In this document: positions 43,172 through 52,596 of the stretch, piece after piece
Layout: the number at the start of each line of letters is the position of its first letter
How positions within the stretch are numbered: the first letter of the stretch is position 1
From: Vreelandella halophila
GTDB lineage: Bacteria; Pseudomonadota; Gammaproteobacteria; Pseudomonadales; Oleiphilaceae
Assembly (NCBI RefSeq): GCF_019903425.1
Contig: NZ_JACHUZ010000013.1
Location: forward strand, 899,619-963,618
Direction of reading: 5' to 3'
Length of the DNA stretch: 64,000 bases
The notes under the pieces: generated by a model
The model's input: the letters and a program-made list of their open reading frames with translations, nothing else
What the model was told of the DNA's origin: nothing
Databases searched by the model: none
Translations under genes and position numbers: made by a program

Positions 43172-43990
43172 TCAGTCGCCTTCCTCTTTTATTGCTCTGC
43201 GCATTCTTTCATGGCGGCGGGCCAGGTGTTCAAGCACCCTGGAGGCTGCCACGAAACCAAAGGTGCCGGTCACAAAGCTGGCAGCCCCAAAGCCGGTGCT
43301 GCAGTCCAGCCGGGTGGGGCCGTCGCCGGGTTTTTCGTGGGTGGTGCCGCCCTCCGGCGTCGGGTAGGTGAGTTGCTCCTCGGAGTAGATGGCCGGGATG
43401 TCGAAGCGTCGCTTCGGGTTGCGGGAGAAGCCGTATTCACGGCGCAGCAGATTGCGGACCTTGGCCAGCAACGGGTCCTGGGTGGTACGGCTGAGGTCGG
43501 CTACGCGGATACGGGTCGGGTCCATCTGCCCCCCGGCGCCGCCGGCGCAGATCACCCATTGTTTGTGCCGGCGGCAGTAAGCCAGAAGGGCGGCCTTGTG
43601 GTTGACGCTGTCGATGGCGTCCACCACTGCATCACAGTCACTGGGCAGCACCTGGTCCATGTTCCGTATCGTGACGAACTGCGTTACCGAGGTGACCCGG
43701 CATTCCGGGTTAATCGCGCGCAGCCGTTCGGCCATCACCTCAACCTTTGGGCGCCCCACGGTGTCCGCCAGCGTGTGGACCTGGCGGTTGGTGTTGGTAA
43801 CACAGATGTCGTCCATGTCGATCAGGGTAAGGGCGCCGATGCCGCTGCGGGCGAGCGCCTCGGCCGCCCATGAGCCCACGCCGCCGACGCCAGCAATGGC
43901 GACATGGGCGTCCGCGAGGGATCGGGCGGTGTCCTGGCCGTAGAGGCGCTCCATGCCCCCGAAGCGCTGGGTAAAAGAATCCGGCGTCAT
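43172..43990 (-). CDS. tcdA: tRNA threonylcarbamoyladenosine dehydratase TcdA (CsdL)
   Basis: This 272-residue ThiF/E1-like enzyme cyclises t6A to ct6A at position 37 of ANN-decoding tRNAs. It has the ATP-binding glycine loop HVAIAGVGGVGSWAAEALARSG, LTLIDMDDICVTNTNRQ, CDAVVDAIDSVNHKAALLAYC, then the CAGGAGGQMDPTRI region and the conserved TCTG-like GPTRLDCSTGFGAASFVTG tail. It starts MTPDSFTQRFGGMERLYG, the family N-terminus. The gene is divergent from the TetR regulator, sharing the 137-base promoter region, and probably precedes the fructosamine kinase in one unit. Confidence 0.95.
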   Translation of the reverse strand: MTPDSFTQRFGGMERLYGQDTARSLADAHVAIAGVGGVGSWAAEALARSGIGALTLIDMDDICVTNTNRQVHTLADTVGRPKVEVMAERLRAINPECRVTSVTQFVTIRNMDQVLPSDCDAVVDAIDSVNHKAALLAYCRRHKQWVICAGGAGGQMDPTRIRVADLSRTTQDPLLAKVRNLLRREYGFSRNPKRRFDIPAIYSEEQLTYPTPEGGTTHEKPGDGPTRLDCSTGFGAASFVTGTFGFVAASRVLEHLARRHERMRRAIKEEGD

Positions 43991-44054
43991 GGCGGCTCCA
44001 TGGTGGGTGTATCGGTTTGTGCGGATTCTACCAGAAAGCCTTTGTCCGGATTAC

Positions 44055-44068
44055 GGACTTGTCAGTCC
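44055..44068. promoter_or_regulatory. TetR operator half-site repeat 1
   Basis: GGACTTGTCAGTCC is an imperfect palindrome that contains the -35 element. A nearly identical copy lies at 44093-44106. Two copies flanking the promoter are typical of TetR-family autoregulation. Confidence 0.6.
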
Positions 44069-44087
44069 AAATTAAACTCCGTATTAT
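44059..44087 (+). promoter_or_regulatory. Promoter of the TetR-RND operon
   Basis: TTGTCA (44059-44064) and TATTAT (44082-44087) are separated by exactly 17 bases, five of six matches to each consensus box. The predicted start point falls in the second operator copy, 20-30 bases before the TetR gene. Confidence 0.7.
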
Positions 44088-44092
44088 TAGAC

Positions 44093-44106
44093 GGACTGGT
44101 CAGTCC
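44093..44106. promoter_or_regulatory. TetR operator half-site repeat 2
   Basis: GGACTGGTCAGTCC (arms GGACTG and CAGTCC) overlaps the expected transcription start. It differs by one base from the copy at 44055-44068, with a centre-to-centre distance of 38 bases. Confidence 0.6.
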
Positions 44107-44127
44107 ACCTTAGGAAGTGTCAAACCC

Positions 44128-44757
44128 GTGAACGATCAACAGCGCCCCACACGCATCCATAAGAGCCCGGAACAACGCCGCAGGGAGGTCCTTGAGGCGG
44201 CCGCGGCGGTATTCTCGGAGGTGGGGTTCCGCTGTACGGAGATGGATCGTATTGCCGAACGCGCCGGTGCCGGTAAGGGCACGGTTTACCGTTGCTTTCA
44301 GGGCAAGGAGGCGCTGTTCATGGCCACGGTGGAAAAGGCACTTGAGGATCTGACCTGTTACGTGAATGACGTCGTGGATCCGCTGGAGGATCCGTTGGAG
44401 CAGCTCCGGATGGGGATACACCGTTATCTGGAGTTCTTTGAGCAGAACCCGGAGACGGTGGAGCTGTTCATTCAGGAGCGTGCTGAGTTCCCCAGAAACG
44501 GCAAGCCGCTCTATTTCGTCTATCAGGAAAGTCACAGGGAAAAGTGGCGCCAGCGATTCGAGACATTGATTGAGCAGGGACGTATGCGGTCCGACATGTC
44601 GCCGGCGCTGGCCCAGGAAGTGTTCAGCGATCTGCTCTATGGCGCTGTCTTCTCGCAGCGCCTGGCGGGTGACCGGGAGTCCCGTTCCCGGAAGGCGGAC
44701 GAGATCGTTGATCTGCTCTTCCGGGGCATCCTCAGGCCGGATTCCCACTCAGGCTGA
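44128..44757 (+). CDS. TetR family repressor of the adjacent RND pump
   Basis: The start is GTG 44128 (VNDQQRPTRIHKSPEQRR), preceded by AGGAAG at 44112-44117; the open frame further upstream covers the operators. The 209-residue product has a TetR HTH: RREVLEAAAAVFSEVGFRCTEMDRIAERAGAGKGTVYRCFQGKEALF (residues 16-62), followed by an all-helical effector domain like that of AcrR-type regulators. It lies 47 bases upstream of the adaptor gene. Together with the tandem palindromes around its promoter this implies autorepression and control of the efflux operon by a hydrophobic ligand. Confidence 0.92.
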   Translation: MNDQQRPTRIHKSPEQRRREVLEAAAAVFSEVGFRCTEMDRIAERAGAGKGTVYRCFQGKEALFMATVEKALEDLTCYVNDVVDPLEDPLEQLRMGIHRYLEFFEQNPETVELFIQERAEFPRNGKPLYFVYQESHREKWRQRFETLIEQGRMRSDMSPALAQEVFSDLLYGAVFSQRLAGDRESRSRKADEIVDLLFRGILRPDSHSG

Positions 44758-44804
44758 GAACCACTTTTTACCACACCGATTGTCACTTTGCGGAGAAAGG
44801 AACC

Positions 44805-46019
44805 ATGAATCAGTTAACCCGGACAGAAGTCAAAGGGGGCAGCCGAGCCCGTCGTATTGGCGGAGTTAGTACCGTGCTGGTACTGATGCTGGGGCTGGCG
44901 GCCTGTGGCGGCAGTGGCCAGGGCCAGAAGGGCGGTGGGACGCCGCCTCCACCGGTTTCGGTTACTGACGTCCAGACCGAGGATGTCACCATCCGCGAGG
45001 ATTATGCCGGGCGTGTCCGGGGTGCCCGTGAAGTGGCCGTTCGGGCCCGTGTGGAGGGCGTTCTGGAGGAGCGTCTTTACAACGAGGGCAAGGTGGTTCA
45101 GAAGGGCGAGCCCCTTTTCCGGATCGACCCGGAACCCTTTGAAGTGGCCCTCCAGGCCGCAAAAGCCCAGCGCCAGTCCGCGCAGGCGGATCTCAATCAG
45201 GCCGAACGGGAATGGAACCGGGTTTCCAGCCTGTATGAGCAGAACGCGATCAGTGAACGTGAACGTGATAACGCCCGGTCCGCGTTTGAATTAGCACAGG
45301 CCCAGGTGGCCGTAGCCGAAGCTGAGGTCGAAAGGGCCGAGCTTGAGTTGGGCTATACCGATGTGGAGGCGCCCGTAACCGGTGTGACCGGCCTCGAGAC
45401 CCAGTCCGAAGGCAACCTGATCGAGCGCGGTACCGAGCTCACCCACATCACCCAGATGAATCCGGTCCATGTGCGCTTTGCGCTGCCGGAGAACGATGCC
45501 GCGGCACGCCGGCGCGCACGGGAAGCCATGCAGTCGGAAGGCAATGGCGACCACCGCAGTACCGCGAAACTGATCCTGCCGGACGGCTCCGAGTACGAAC
45601 ACACGGGTACTATTGACTTCACCGCTAGCACCATCGATGTGGAGACCGGTACCGTCACCGCCCGTGCCGTATTTCCCAATGAAGAGCAGCGCATTGTGCC
45701 GGGTCAGTTTGTGCGCATCCGTGTGACGCTGAAGACGCTCAAGGATGTGGTGACCGTGCCCGCCAAGGCTGTAAGCGACGGTCAGAACGGTGGCCTTCAG
45801 GTCTTTGTGCTGGACGAGGATAACAAAGCGCAGCCACGCCAGGTTGAGACCGGCCAGGTGGTTGATGGCCGCCGGATCATCACGGATGGGCTCGAAGCCG
45901 GTGACCGTGTGGTGATCGGAGGCATGGCCGGTATCCGCCAGCCCGGCATGAAGGTGAAAGTCGAAGATGGCGGTGAAGATGGCCAGAAAGACGGCGAGAA
46001 CGGCGGGGAGAGTAACTGA
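44805..46019 (+). CDS. RND efflux periplasmic adaptor (MexA/AcrA type) lipoprotein
   Basis: This 404-residue adaptor has a lipoprotein signal (LGLAAC, acylated Cys34) and a glycine-rich linker, then the standard hairpin-lipoyl-barrel order: [19 protein letters not shown] and [15 protein letters not shown], a coiled-coil hairpin (about 120-190), [17 protein letters not shown] and the beta-barrel/MP region with [14 protein letters not shown] and [11 protein letters not shown]. The tail is hydrophilic ([13 protein letters not shown]). It overlaps the permease start (TGATG). It bridges the inner-membrane pump and the outer-membrane channel. Confidence 0.95.
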   Translation: MNQLTRTEVKGGSRARRIGGVSTVLVLMLGLAACGGSGQGQKGGGTPPPPVSVTDVQTEDVTIREDYAGRVRGAREVAVRARVEGVLEERLYNEGKVVQKGEPLFRIDPEPFEVALQAAKAQRQSAQADLNQAEREWNRVSSLYEQNAISERERDNARSAFELAQAQVAVAEAEVERAELELGYTDVEAPVTGVTGLETQSEGNLIERGTELTHITQMNPVHVRFALPENDAAARRRAREAMQSEGNGDHRSTAKLILPDGSEYEHTGTIDFTASTIDVETGTVTARAVFPNEEQRIVPGQFVRIRVTLKTLKDVVTVPAKAVSDGQNGGLQVFVLDEDNKAQPRQVETGQVVDGRRIITDGLEAGDRVVIGGMAGIRQPGMKVKVEDGGEDGQKDGENGGESN

Positions 46020-49000
46020 TGTTCCGATTCTTCATTGACCGCCCGATTTTCTCGGCGGTCATCTCCATCATCATCCTGATCGCCGGCGCGGCCTCGCTCA
46101 TGGGGCTGCCGGTGAAGCAGTACCCGAACGTCGTCCCGCCCGAGGTGGTGGTCGAGGCGAGCTACCCGGGGGCGAGCGCCGAGGTCCTGGCGGACAGTGT
46201 GGCCGCGCCGCTTGAACAGGAGATCAACGGCGTTGACGACATGATCTACATGGAGTCCGGCAGTACCGATGCCGGCAGCGTCCAGATCACGGTCTCGTTC
46301 GAGGTGGGCACGGATCCGGACCAGGCGACGATCAACGTCAACAACCGGGTCCAACGGGCGATGTCCAGCCTGCCCCAGGCTGTGCGCGATCAGGGCGTGA
46401 CGGTCGAGGCCCGTTCCACGTCCATCCTCCAGGTGGTGACGCTGTCCTCCAAGTCGGGCGACACCGATACCATCGAGATCTCCAACTACGCGCTTCTGAA
46501 CGTCATCGATGAGCTGGTCCGCACGCCTGGTGTGGGTAACGCCTCGCTCTTCGGTGCCAAGGACTATTCCATGCGCATCTGGCTGCAGCCGGACAAGATG
46601 GCGGAATACGATGTCTCCCCAATGGATGTGGCCAGCGCGCTGCGTTCCCAGAACGCCCAATACGCGGCGGGCCGCCTCGGCGGGCAGCCGGCGCCAATGG
46701 ACCAGGCCTTCACCTTCAGTGTCTCCACACCTCAACAGATGAGCGATCCCAGCGAATTCGAGGACATCATGCTGCGGACCACGAGCGATGGCGCTTCGTT
46801 GCGTCTCGGGGACGTGGCACGAGTCGAGCTGGGCGCGCAGAACTATGACTTTACGGCCAGCTTCAACGGGCAGGCGGCCGTCCCTGTCGGGGTTTACCTG
46901 CAGCCCGGTGCCAACGCGCTCGAGACGGCCACCAATGTGCGCGAAGCACTCCAGAATCTGGAGGACCGGTTCCCGGAGGACATCCAGTACGACATTCCCT
47001 ACGACACGACCACTTTCATCGAGACCTCTATTCAGGAGGTATTGATCACCCTGGTCATCGCGTTGGTCCTGGTGTCGCTGGTGACCTTCCTCTTCCTCCA
47101 GCACCTGCGGGCAACGCTGGTGCCTCTGGCCGCCATCCCGGTGGCGCTGATCGGTACCTTTGCAGGCATGACGCTGCTTGGGTTCTCGGTCAACCTGCTG
47201 ACCCTGTTTGGTCTGATCCTGGCCATTGGCGTCGTCGTGGATAACGCCATCATCGTCATGGAGAACGTCGAGCGGCTCATGCAGGAACACGGCATGACGG
47301 CGCATGGGGCCTCCGTCGAAACCATGGGCCAGGTCTCCGGCGCCGTGATTTCCTCCACCCTTGTGTTGGTGGCGGTGTTTGCGCCTGTTGGTTTCCTAGG
47401 CGGTTTGACCGGTGAGCTCTATCGCCAGTTCGCGGTAACCATCGCGGTTTCCATCGTTATTTCCGGCATCGTGGCGCTGACACTGACTCCGGCAATGTGT
47501 GCCCGTCTTCTGGACGGTGAACCCAAGGACGTTTCAAAGCCCTTCCAGTGGTTCAATACGGGGTTCGAGAAGATCACGAATGGCTTCGTCGGGGGCGTGA
47601 CCTGGATCCTGAACCATGCCGTCATTGGCGTGGCCCTCTTCTTCCTGATCATCGCCAGCACCCTCTGGATGCTGGATCGTCTGCCCTCGGGATTGGTGCC
47701 CCAGGAGGACCAGGGCTATGTGCTGATGGCCTCCTACCTGCCTCCGGCATCGGCGCTCGGGCGAACCGAGGCTGTTCGCGAGGAGCTGGTCGGGAAGGTG
47801 CTTAACCTGCCTGAAGTCGAGAACATCGTGGCCTTTGCCGGCTACGACCTGCTTGCCGGAGCGAGCCGCTCCAATGCCGGAATCGCGTTCGTAACGCTCA
47901 AGGACTGGGCTGAACGTCAGGGGCCCGGGCAGTCGGCATCTGCGGTATCCAGGAAAATCATGGGCATGGGCGCTGGTGTGGAAGAGGCGAATGTCATGTC
48001 GTTCTCCCCACCGCCGATTCAGGGGCTGTCGCTCACCGGCGGCGTCGAGGCGTTCATCCAGGATCAACGCGGTATGAGCACCAAGGAGCTCCATGCGCTT
48101 GCCCAGAAGGTGGTAACGGCGGCGAATGAGCATCCGATGCTGACGAATGCCCGAACCGACCTGAATGTGAATATTCCGCGCTATGAGGCGGAGGTGGATC
48201 GCCAGAAGGCCAGGGCACTGGATGTTCCAGTCAGTGAGGTGTTCTCCGCGATGCAGAGCACCTTCGGCACCTTTTACGTCAACGACTTCACCATGCAGGG
48301 GCGCAACTGGCAGGTGAACATGCAGGCCGAGGGCGAGTTCCGCAGCCGCCCAGAGGATCTGCGGCGGGTTTTCGTACGCTCCAACAGCGGTCAGATGATC
48401 CCGGTCAGCTCGCTGGTGACGCTGACCCGTGAGACCGGGGCGGACATCATCAACCGGTTCAACGTCTACCCCGCGGCCAATGTTGCTGCGGATCCGGCAC
48501 CGGGTTATACAACCGGCGATGCCATGAACGCGCTTCGCGAGGTGGCGGACGAGAACCTGGGCGCCAACACACCGCTTGGATGGATAGGCCAGGGCTACCA
48601 GCTCCAGGCGGCCGGGCAGGCGGGCACCATTGCCTTTGCCCTCGGCCTGGTGATGGTCTTCCTGATCCTGGCGGCCCAGTACGAGCGCCTGACTCTGCCG
48701 CTGGCGGTGGCCACGGCGATTCCGTTCGGTGTCTTCGGTGCGGCGCTGGCCTCCCTGCTGCGCGGTTTCCCCAATGACATCTACTTCCAGGTGGGGCTGC
48801 TTGTCCTGATTGGTCTGGCCGCGAAGAACGCCATCCTGATCGTGGAGTTCGCGGCCCAGAACCGCAAGGAAGGGCTTTCGCCCAAGGATGCGGCCATAGC
48901 CGCGGCCCAGCAGCGTTTCCGGGCCATCATGATGACGGCGCTGACGTTCATCATCGGGTCCCTGCCACTGGTGGTGGCGACCGGCGCCGGTGCTTCCAGC

Positions 49001-49159
49001 CGGCAGGAGATCGGCACCGTGGTAGTCGGCGGCATGATCGTTGCCAGTACCCTGGCGCTGTTCTTCGTACCGCTGTTCTATCGCCTGTTCGAGGAGTTCT
49101 CGATCTGGTTGAGCAATCGTGGGAGCAAAAACAGCTCCAGGGAGGTTTCTGATGCGTAG
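46019..49159 (+). CDS. RND efflux permease, HAE-1 (AcrB/MexB) family
   Basis: This 1046-residue, 12-TM protein matches HAE-1 drug/proton antiporters in length and order: [13 protein letters not shown], the porter loops with [34 protein letters not shown] and TM4, TM10 and TM11 relay sites. TM10 Lys ([15 protein letters not shown]) and TM11 Arg ([10 protein letters not shown]) are kept. TM4 reads [17 protein letters not shown], so the second proton-relay Asp (AcrB Asp408) is Asn409 here while Asp408 (AcrB Asp407) is kept. It is coupled to the adaptor and overlaps the outer-membrane gene by 8 bases. Confidence 0.93.
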   Translation: MFRFFIDRPIFSAVISIIILIAGAASLMGLPVKQYPNVVPPEVVVEASYPGASAEVLADSVAAPLEQEINGVDDMIYMESGSTDAGSVQITVSFEVGTDPDQATINVNNRVQRAMSSLPQAVRDQGVTVEARSTSILQVVTLSSKSGDTDTIEISNYALLNVIDELVRTPGVGNASLFGAKDYSMRIWLQPDKMAEYDVSPMDVASALRSQNAQYAAGRLGGQPAPMDQAFTFSVSTPQQMSDPSEFEDIMLRTTSDGASLRLGDVARVELGAQNYDFTASFNGQAAVPVGVYLQPGANALETATNVREALQNLEDRFPEDIQYDIPYDTTTFIETSIQEVLITLVIALVLVSLVTFLFLQHLRATLVPLAAIPVALIGTFAGMTLLGFSVNLLTLFGLILAIGVVVDNAIIVMENVERLMQEHGMTAHGASVETMGQVSGAVISSTLVLVAVFAPVGFLGGLTGELYRQFAVTIAVSIVISGIVALTLTPAMCARLLDGEPKDVSKPFQWFNTGFEKITNGFVGGVTWILNHAVIGVALFFLIIASTLWMLDRLPSGLVPQEDQGYVLMASYLPPASALGRTEAVREELVGKVLNLPEVENIVAFAGYDLLAGASRSNAGIAFVTLKDWAERQGPGQSASAVSRKIMGMGAGVEEANVMSFSPPPIQGLSLTGGVEAFIQDQRGMSTKELHALAQKVVTAANEHPMLTNARTDLNVNIPRYEAEVDRQKARALDVPVSEVFSAMQSTFGTFYVNDFTMQGRNWQVNMQAEGEFRSRPEDLRRVFVRSNSGQMIPVSSLVTLTRETGADIINRFNVYPAANVAADPAPGYTTGDAMNALREVADENLGANTPLGWIGQGYQLQAAGQAGTIAFALGLVMVFLILAAQYERLTLPLAVATAIPFGVFGAALASLLRGFPNDIYFQVGLLVLIGLAAKNAILIVEFAAQNRKEGLSPKDAAIAAAQQRFRAIMMTALTFIIGSLPLVVATGAGASSRQEIGTVVVGGMIVASTLALFFVPLFYRLFEEFSIWLSNRGSKNSSREVSDA

Positions 49160-50591
49160 GGCGCTGCTTGCAACACTGACATTTCCACTGCTTCTGGCCG
49201 GCTGTGCCGTCGGCCCGGAGTATGAGAAGCCGCAGGTGGACCTGCCGGAGGAGTGGCCGGATGAGGTTCTGCTGACCGGCGAGGAGCGTGCGGACTGGTC
49301 CAACTGGTGGCACCGGTTTGACGACCCCGTGCTCAACCGCCTGGTGGAACGGGCTCTGGATGACAACCTCAATATGCAGCTCCAGTACCAGCGGTTGCAG
49401 GAGTCCCGCGCTCAGCTGGGGCTGGCGGATGCCAAGCAGATGCCCACCATCGAGGGCCAGGCCGATGCCGCCCGGGGGCGTGAATCCGGTGCTGCCAACC
49501 CGTTGGGTGGCGGTACCACCGACAACATGTTTTCGGTAACCGGCCTGCTGAGCTATGAGGTGGACCTGTGGGGCCGGCTGGAGAGTCAGAGCGATGCTGC
49601 CGAGGCGGCGCTGCAGGAGTCGGTGTTCACCCATGACTCGGTACGTCTGAGCACCATCGCGGACGTGGTGGCCACCTATACGGAGCTGCGCGCGGCCCAG
49701 CGGTCCCTTGCCATCACCGAGCGCACCCTGGAGACCCGCGAGGAAACCGTGCGGATCGAGCGGGCACGCTACGAGGGTGGCGATACCGACGAGCTGACCC
49801 TGCGTCAGGCCGAGTCCGAGCTGGAAGCCACCCGGGCACTGGTGCCCCAGCAGCGTCAGCGGGTCGCCCAGCTGAAGACAGCCCTGGGTGTGCTCGTGGG
49901 CATGAGCCCGCGCGAACTCACCAGCGAGCTGGATTTCGGCGAAGGCAGCCTCAGTGACATCACGCTGCCCGAGGAGGTTCCGGAAGTGCTGCCCTCGGAT
50001 CTTCTGGAGCGCCGGCCGGACATCCGTGCGGCCGAGGCGGCCATCATTGCGGCGACTGAGGAGGTCGGCGTCGCCCAGGCCCAGCGCCTGCCCAGCTTCA
50101 ACCTCCGTGGGTCCTTCGGCAGTACTGCCATTGAGTCGGACGACCTGTTCACCGGCCCCGCGGAAACCTGGGAAATCGGCGCTTCCGTGCTGGGCCCCAT
50201 CGTCGATTTTGGTCGTAATAAAGCACGTGTGGAGGCGGCCCAAAGCCTGCGGGACCAGGCCGAAACCCAGTACCGGGTGACCCTGCAGCAGGCGTTCAGC
50301 GAGGTCCGTGATGCACTGGCCGTGTATGAGGCGACGGATGAACGGGTGAGCCGGCTCCGGGATCAGGTGGCGGCGCTGGAAAAAACGCTGGAACTGGCGG
50401 AGCTGCGCTATCAGGAAGGTCTGACGGACTTCCTGACCGTACAGGACACCCAGCGGGTCCTGCTGGATGCGGAGCTGACCCTCACCAATGCCATACGTGA
50501 CCGGCTCAATGCCACGGCCACGCTGTTCAAGGCGATGGGCGGCGGCTGGGCCGATGGCCAAGCCGTTGATCCGGAGAGCGGAGACTCCTGA
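49152..50591 (+). CDS. RND outer-membrane factor lipoprotein (OprM/NodT family)
   Basis: The ATG at 49152 sits behind GGAGG (49141-49145); the frame open to 49119 is the end of the permease gene. The 479 residues have lipobox LLLAGC (Cys18) and the family start [16 protein letters not shown], then [20 protein letters not shown], repeated long helices and beta strands such as [37 protein letters not shown], and [13 protein letters not shown]. This is the OprM-type trimeric duct that completes the tripartite pump encoded with the two genes upstream. It ends the operon. Confidence 0.94.
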   Translation: MRRALLATLTFPLLLAGCAVGPEYEKPQVDLPEEWPDEVLLTGEERADWSNWWHRFDDPVLNRLVERALDDNLNMQLQYQRLQESRAQLGLADAKQMPTIEGQADAARGRESGAANPLGGGTTDNMFSVTGLLSYEVDLWGRLESQSDAAEAALQESVFTHDSVRLSTIADVVATYTELRAAQRSLAITERTLETREETVRIERARYEGGDTDELTLRQAESELEATRALVPQQRQRVAQLKTALGVLVGMSPRELTSELDFGEGSLSDITLPEEVPEVLPSDLLERRPDIRAAEAAIIAATEEVGVAQAQRLPSFNLRGSFGSTAIESDDLFTGPAETWEIGASVLGPIVDFGRNKARVEAAQSLRDQAETQYRVTLQQAFSEVRDALAVYEATDERVSRLRDQVAALEKTLELAELRYQEGLTDFLTVQDTQRVLLDAELTLTNAIRDRLNATATLFKAMGGGWADGQAVDPESGDS

Positions 50592-50736
50592 GCAGGACGC
50601 TGGAATCCACCGGTATAGTGGTAACACAGCGTCTGTTGGTGTGTCCTGATTTTAACCGTGCCGGCCCGTGGCAATGCGGCGCCGGTGTTACTGGATGATG
50701 GCCCTTTGCTGGCCCATCAAGTTCAGGAGTGACGAT

Positions 50737-51504
50737 ATGTCGATGCCTCAGCGTGAGGTACAGGAAGGGCCAGTACAGGCGCCACTTTCCAGTCCGCAGA
50801 ACCCGGAGCCTGTTTCGGAGACCCTGCGCAGGGGAAAAGGGGCGTTGCGCCTGTTCCCTGCCGGGGAATCTACCTCCATCAGTTGGGCTCTCATGGAAGG
50901 CGTTGCCCTGTCACTGGTGGTGGCGATTGTGCCTTTCGCGCTCTATCTGGATTTCGCCGTCATTGGTCATGGTGTACCCGATGCGTCAGTAACTGAAACG
51001 CTTCAGGAACTCATTCTTTTGGCTGTTGTGGGCAGCGTTCTCTATGCCGGTTACCGCCGGCCGGAAGAACGGGGTTTTCTGGTCCTTGCCGCGGGGCTTT
51101 TCGGCTGCATGCTCCTGCGTGAGCTTGACTACCTTTTCGATTACATCTGGCAGGGATTCTGGGTCTGGCCGGTGCTGCTCACCTTTGTCGCAGCCACCCT
51201 GTTTGCCCGGAAACACCCGTTCCTGGTGCCATTCCGGCTCTATCTGCAGTCCAAGCCCTACCTCTTTACCCTGTTCGGGCTTATAACGGTCATCATATTC
51301 AGCCGGCTTTTCGGCAGTGGCAACGTCCTCTGGGAAGACCTTATGGGGCCGAATTACAGCCACGAGTACAAGAGCGCGATCCAGGAAGGGCTCGAGCTTT
51401 TCGGGTACCTGTTCATCGGTTACGGCGCTATGCTGACGCTCCTGCGAAGCCGGATCTGTGCCCGTGCCGGGGACGGCGATGCGGGCCGCAATCTCTGTGG
51501 GTAG
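50737..51504 (+). CDS. Multi-pass membrane protein of unknown function
   Basis: I take ATG 50737 (MSMPQREVQEGPVQAPL), which has AGGAG at 50725-50729. The 255-residue product has an N-terminal hydrophilic part (about 60 residues) and six hydrophobic segments, including ALSLVVAIVPFALYLDF, ELILLAVVGSVLYAGY, WPVLLTFVAATLF and YLFTLFGLITVIIFSRLF. A conserved-looking acidic/aromatic stretch LRELDYLFDYIWQGFW lies in the middle. I do not recognise a family. It follows the efflux operon by 145 bases and precedes the second RND pair. Confidence 0.7.
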   Translation: MSMPQREVQEGPVQAPLSSPQNPEPVSETLRRGKGALRLFPAGESTSISWALMEGVALSLVVAIVPFALYLDFAVIGHGVPDASVTETLQELILLAVVGSVLYAGYRRPEERGFLVLAAGLFGCMLLRELDYLFDYIWQGFWVWPVLLTFVAATLFARKHPFLVPFRLYLQSKPYLFTLFGLITVIIFSRLFGSGNVLWEDLMGPNYSHEYKSAIQEGLELFGYLFIGYGAMLTLLRSRICARAGDGDAGRNLCG

Positions 51505-51578
51505 AAATCTCCGTTCAGGTTGCCCGGAAGTGGCCTGAGCGACCTTCCGGCCTGGCCGTGCGGCTGCTAGACTTAAAT

Positions 51579-51594
51579 ATTAGGTTACACTAAT
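51579..51594. promoter_or_regulatory. AT-rich palindrome before the second RND operon
   Basis: ATTAG (51579-51583) and CTAAT (51590-51594) flank GTTACA, and the symmetry continues partly into AT-rich arms (TTAAAT and TTTTAA). It ends 15 bases before the adaptor start, so a bound regulator would block the promoter or the ribosome site GGAGG. The likely binder is not encoded beside it. Confidence 0.45.
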
Positions 51595-51609
51595 TTTAAG
51601 GAGGCAGGC

Positions 51610-52596
51610 ATGCGCCGGGCCCTTATGGTTTGTTTCTTCTGCCTTCTGGGCGCAGCTCAGGCCGCCCCGGCGCAGTGGGTGGAGGTGAAGCGGCAAACCC
51701 TGACCGAGACCCTCCGCCTTGATGGCATGATCGAGGCGGTGCGTGAGAGTACGGTCTCGGCCCAGACAGCGGGAACCGTTGTCGAGCTCCCCTATGACGT
51801 GGACGACACTGTTCCGGAAGGCGACCTGATTGTCCGGCTCGAGGACAGCGATGAGCAGGCCCGCGTGGAGCAGGTACGCGCCAGCCGGGAAGAGGCTCAG
51901 GCCGAGCTCACCGATGCCCGCCAGAACCTGGACCGGGTGGAGCAGCTGCACGAACGTGATGTCGCCACCCGGCAGGATCTGGATCAGGCCCGCAACCGTT
52001 TCGATGCAGCCAAAGCCCGTGTGTCACGCGCCGAAGGCGCGCTTTCCGAAGCCCGGGAGCAACTCAGTTACACCCGTGTGAAGGCGCCCTACAGCGGCAT
52101 CGTGACCGAACGCATGGTCGAAGTTGGCGAGTCCGTCTCGCCGGGCCAACCGCTGATGCGGGGCCTGTCGCTGGAGCAGCTTCGGGTGGTGGTCGCTCTT
52201 CCCCAGCGGTATGCGGAGCGCGTGCGCTCCGAGCGCGAGGCGGTGGTTACACTCGACAGCGGTGAGCAGCTGGAAACCGACGGGATGACGTTCTACCCCT
52301 ATGCGGATCAGCAGAGCCACAGCTTCCGGCTGAGGCTTGAGCTTGCCGATCCCGAAGGCCGTCTCTTCCCTGGAATGCTGGTGCGTGTGGGGATACCGAC
52401 GGGAACCCGCGAGGCACTCTGGGTGCCTGAATCCACTATCTACCAGCGTGGTGAACTGCGCGCCGTGTTCGTGCGGGGGCCGGATGACGAGCCCCGTCTG
52501 CGCCAGGTGCGTCTTGGAAGCCGTCGGGACGGGATGATCGAAGTACTCTCCGGTGTCAGTGAGGGCGAATCCGTGCGTCGCGAGGCTCTGTACTGA
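51610..52596 (+). CDS. RND efflux periplasmic adaptor (second system)
   Basis: This 328-residue adaptor has a cleavable signal (MRRALMVCFFCLLGAAQA) rather than a lipoprotein signal. Domains are STVSAQTAGTVVELPYDVDD and VRLEDSDEQAR (first lipoyl half), a short coiled coil (about 78-150) and LSYTRVKAPYSGIVTERMVEVG (second half), then the barrel with RVVVALPQRYAERV and LFPGMLVRVGIPTG. It overlaps the permease gene start by 1 base (TGATG). An AT-rich palindrome immediately precedes it. It is the partner of the second RND permease; no matching outer-membrane gene is adjacent. Confidence 0.92.
   Translation: MRRALMVCFFCLLGAAQAAPAQWVEVKRQTLTETLRLDGMIEAVRESTVSAQTAGTVVELPYDVDDTVPEGDLIVRLEDSDEQARVEQVRASREEAQAELTDARQNLDRVEQLHERDVATRQDLDQARNRFDAAKARVSRAEGALSEAREQLSYTRVKAPYSGIVTERMVEVGESVSPGQPLMRGLSLEQLRVVVALPQRYAERVRSEREAVVTLDSGEQLETDGMTFYPYADQQSHSFRLRLELADPEGRLFPGMLVRVGIPTGTREALWVPESTIYQRGELRAVFVRGPDDEPRLRQVRLGSRRDGMIEVLSGVSEGESVRREALY

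Noticed and set aside
45797-47305. A 502-residue open frame on the minus strand across the adaptor and RND permease
   Set aside because: It lies antisense to two clearly homologous genes and is rich in His, Arg, Asp and Gly from reverse-reading GC-rich codons, with no family motif.
47534-49372. A 612-residue open frame on the minus strand inside the RND permease
   Set aside because: It is antisense to a conserved permease; the composition is a mirror artefact of high-GC coding sequence.
48951-50627. A 558-residue minus-strand frame over the OprM-type gene
   Set aside because: It is antisense to a lipoprotein channel with strong motifs and has no recognisable product.
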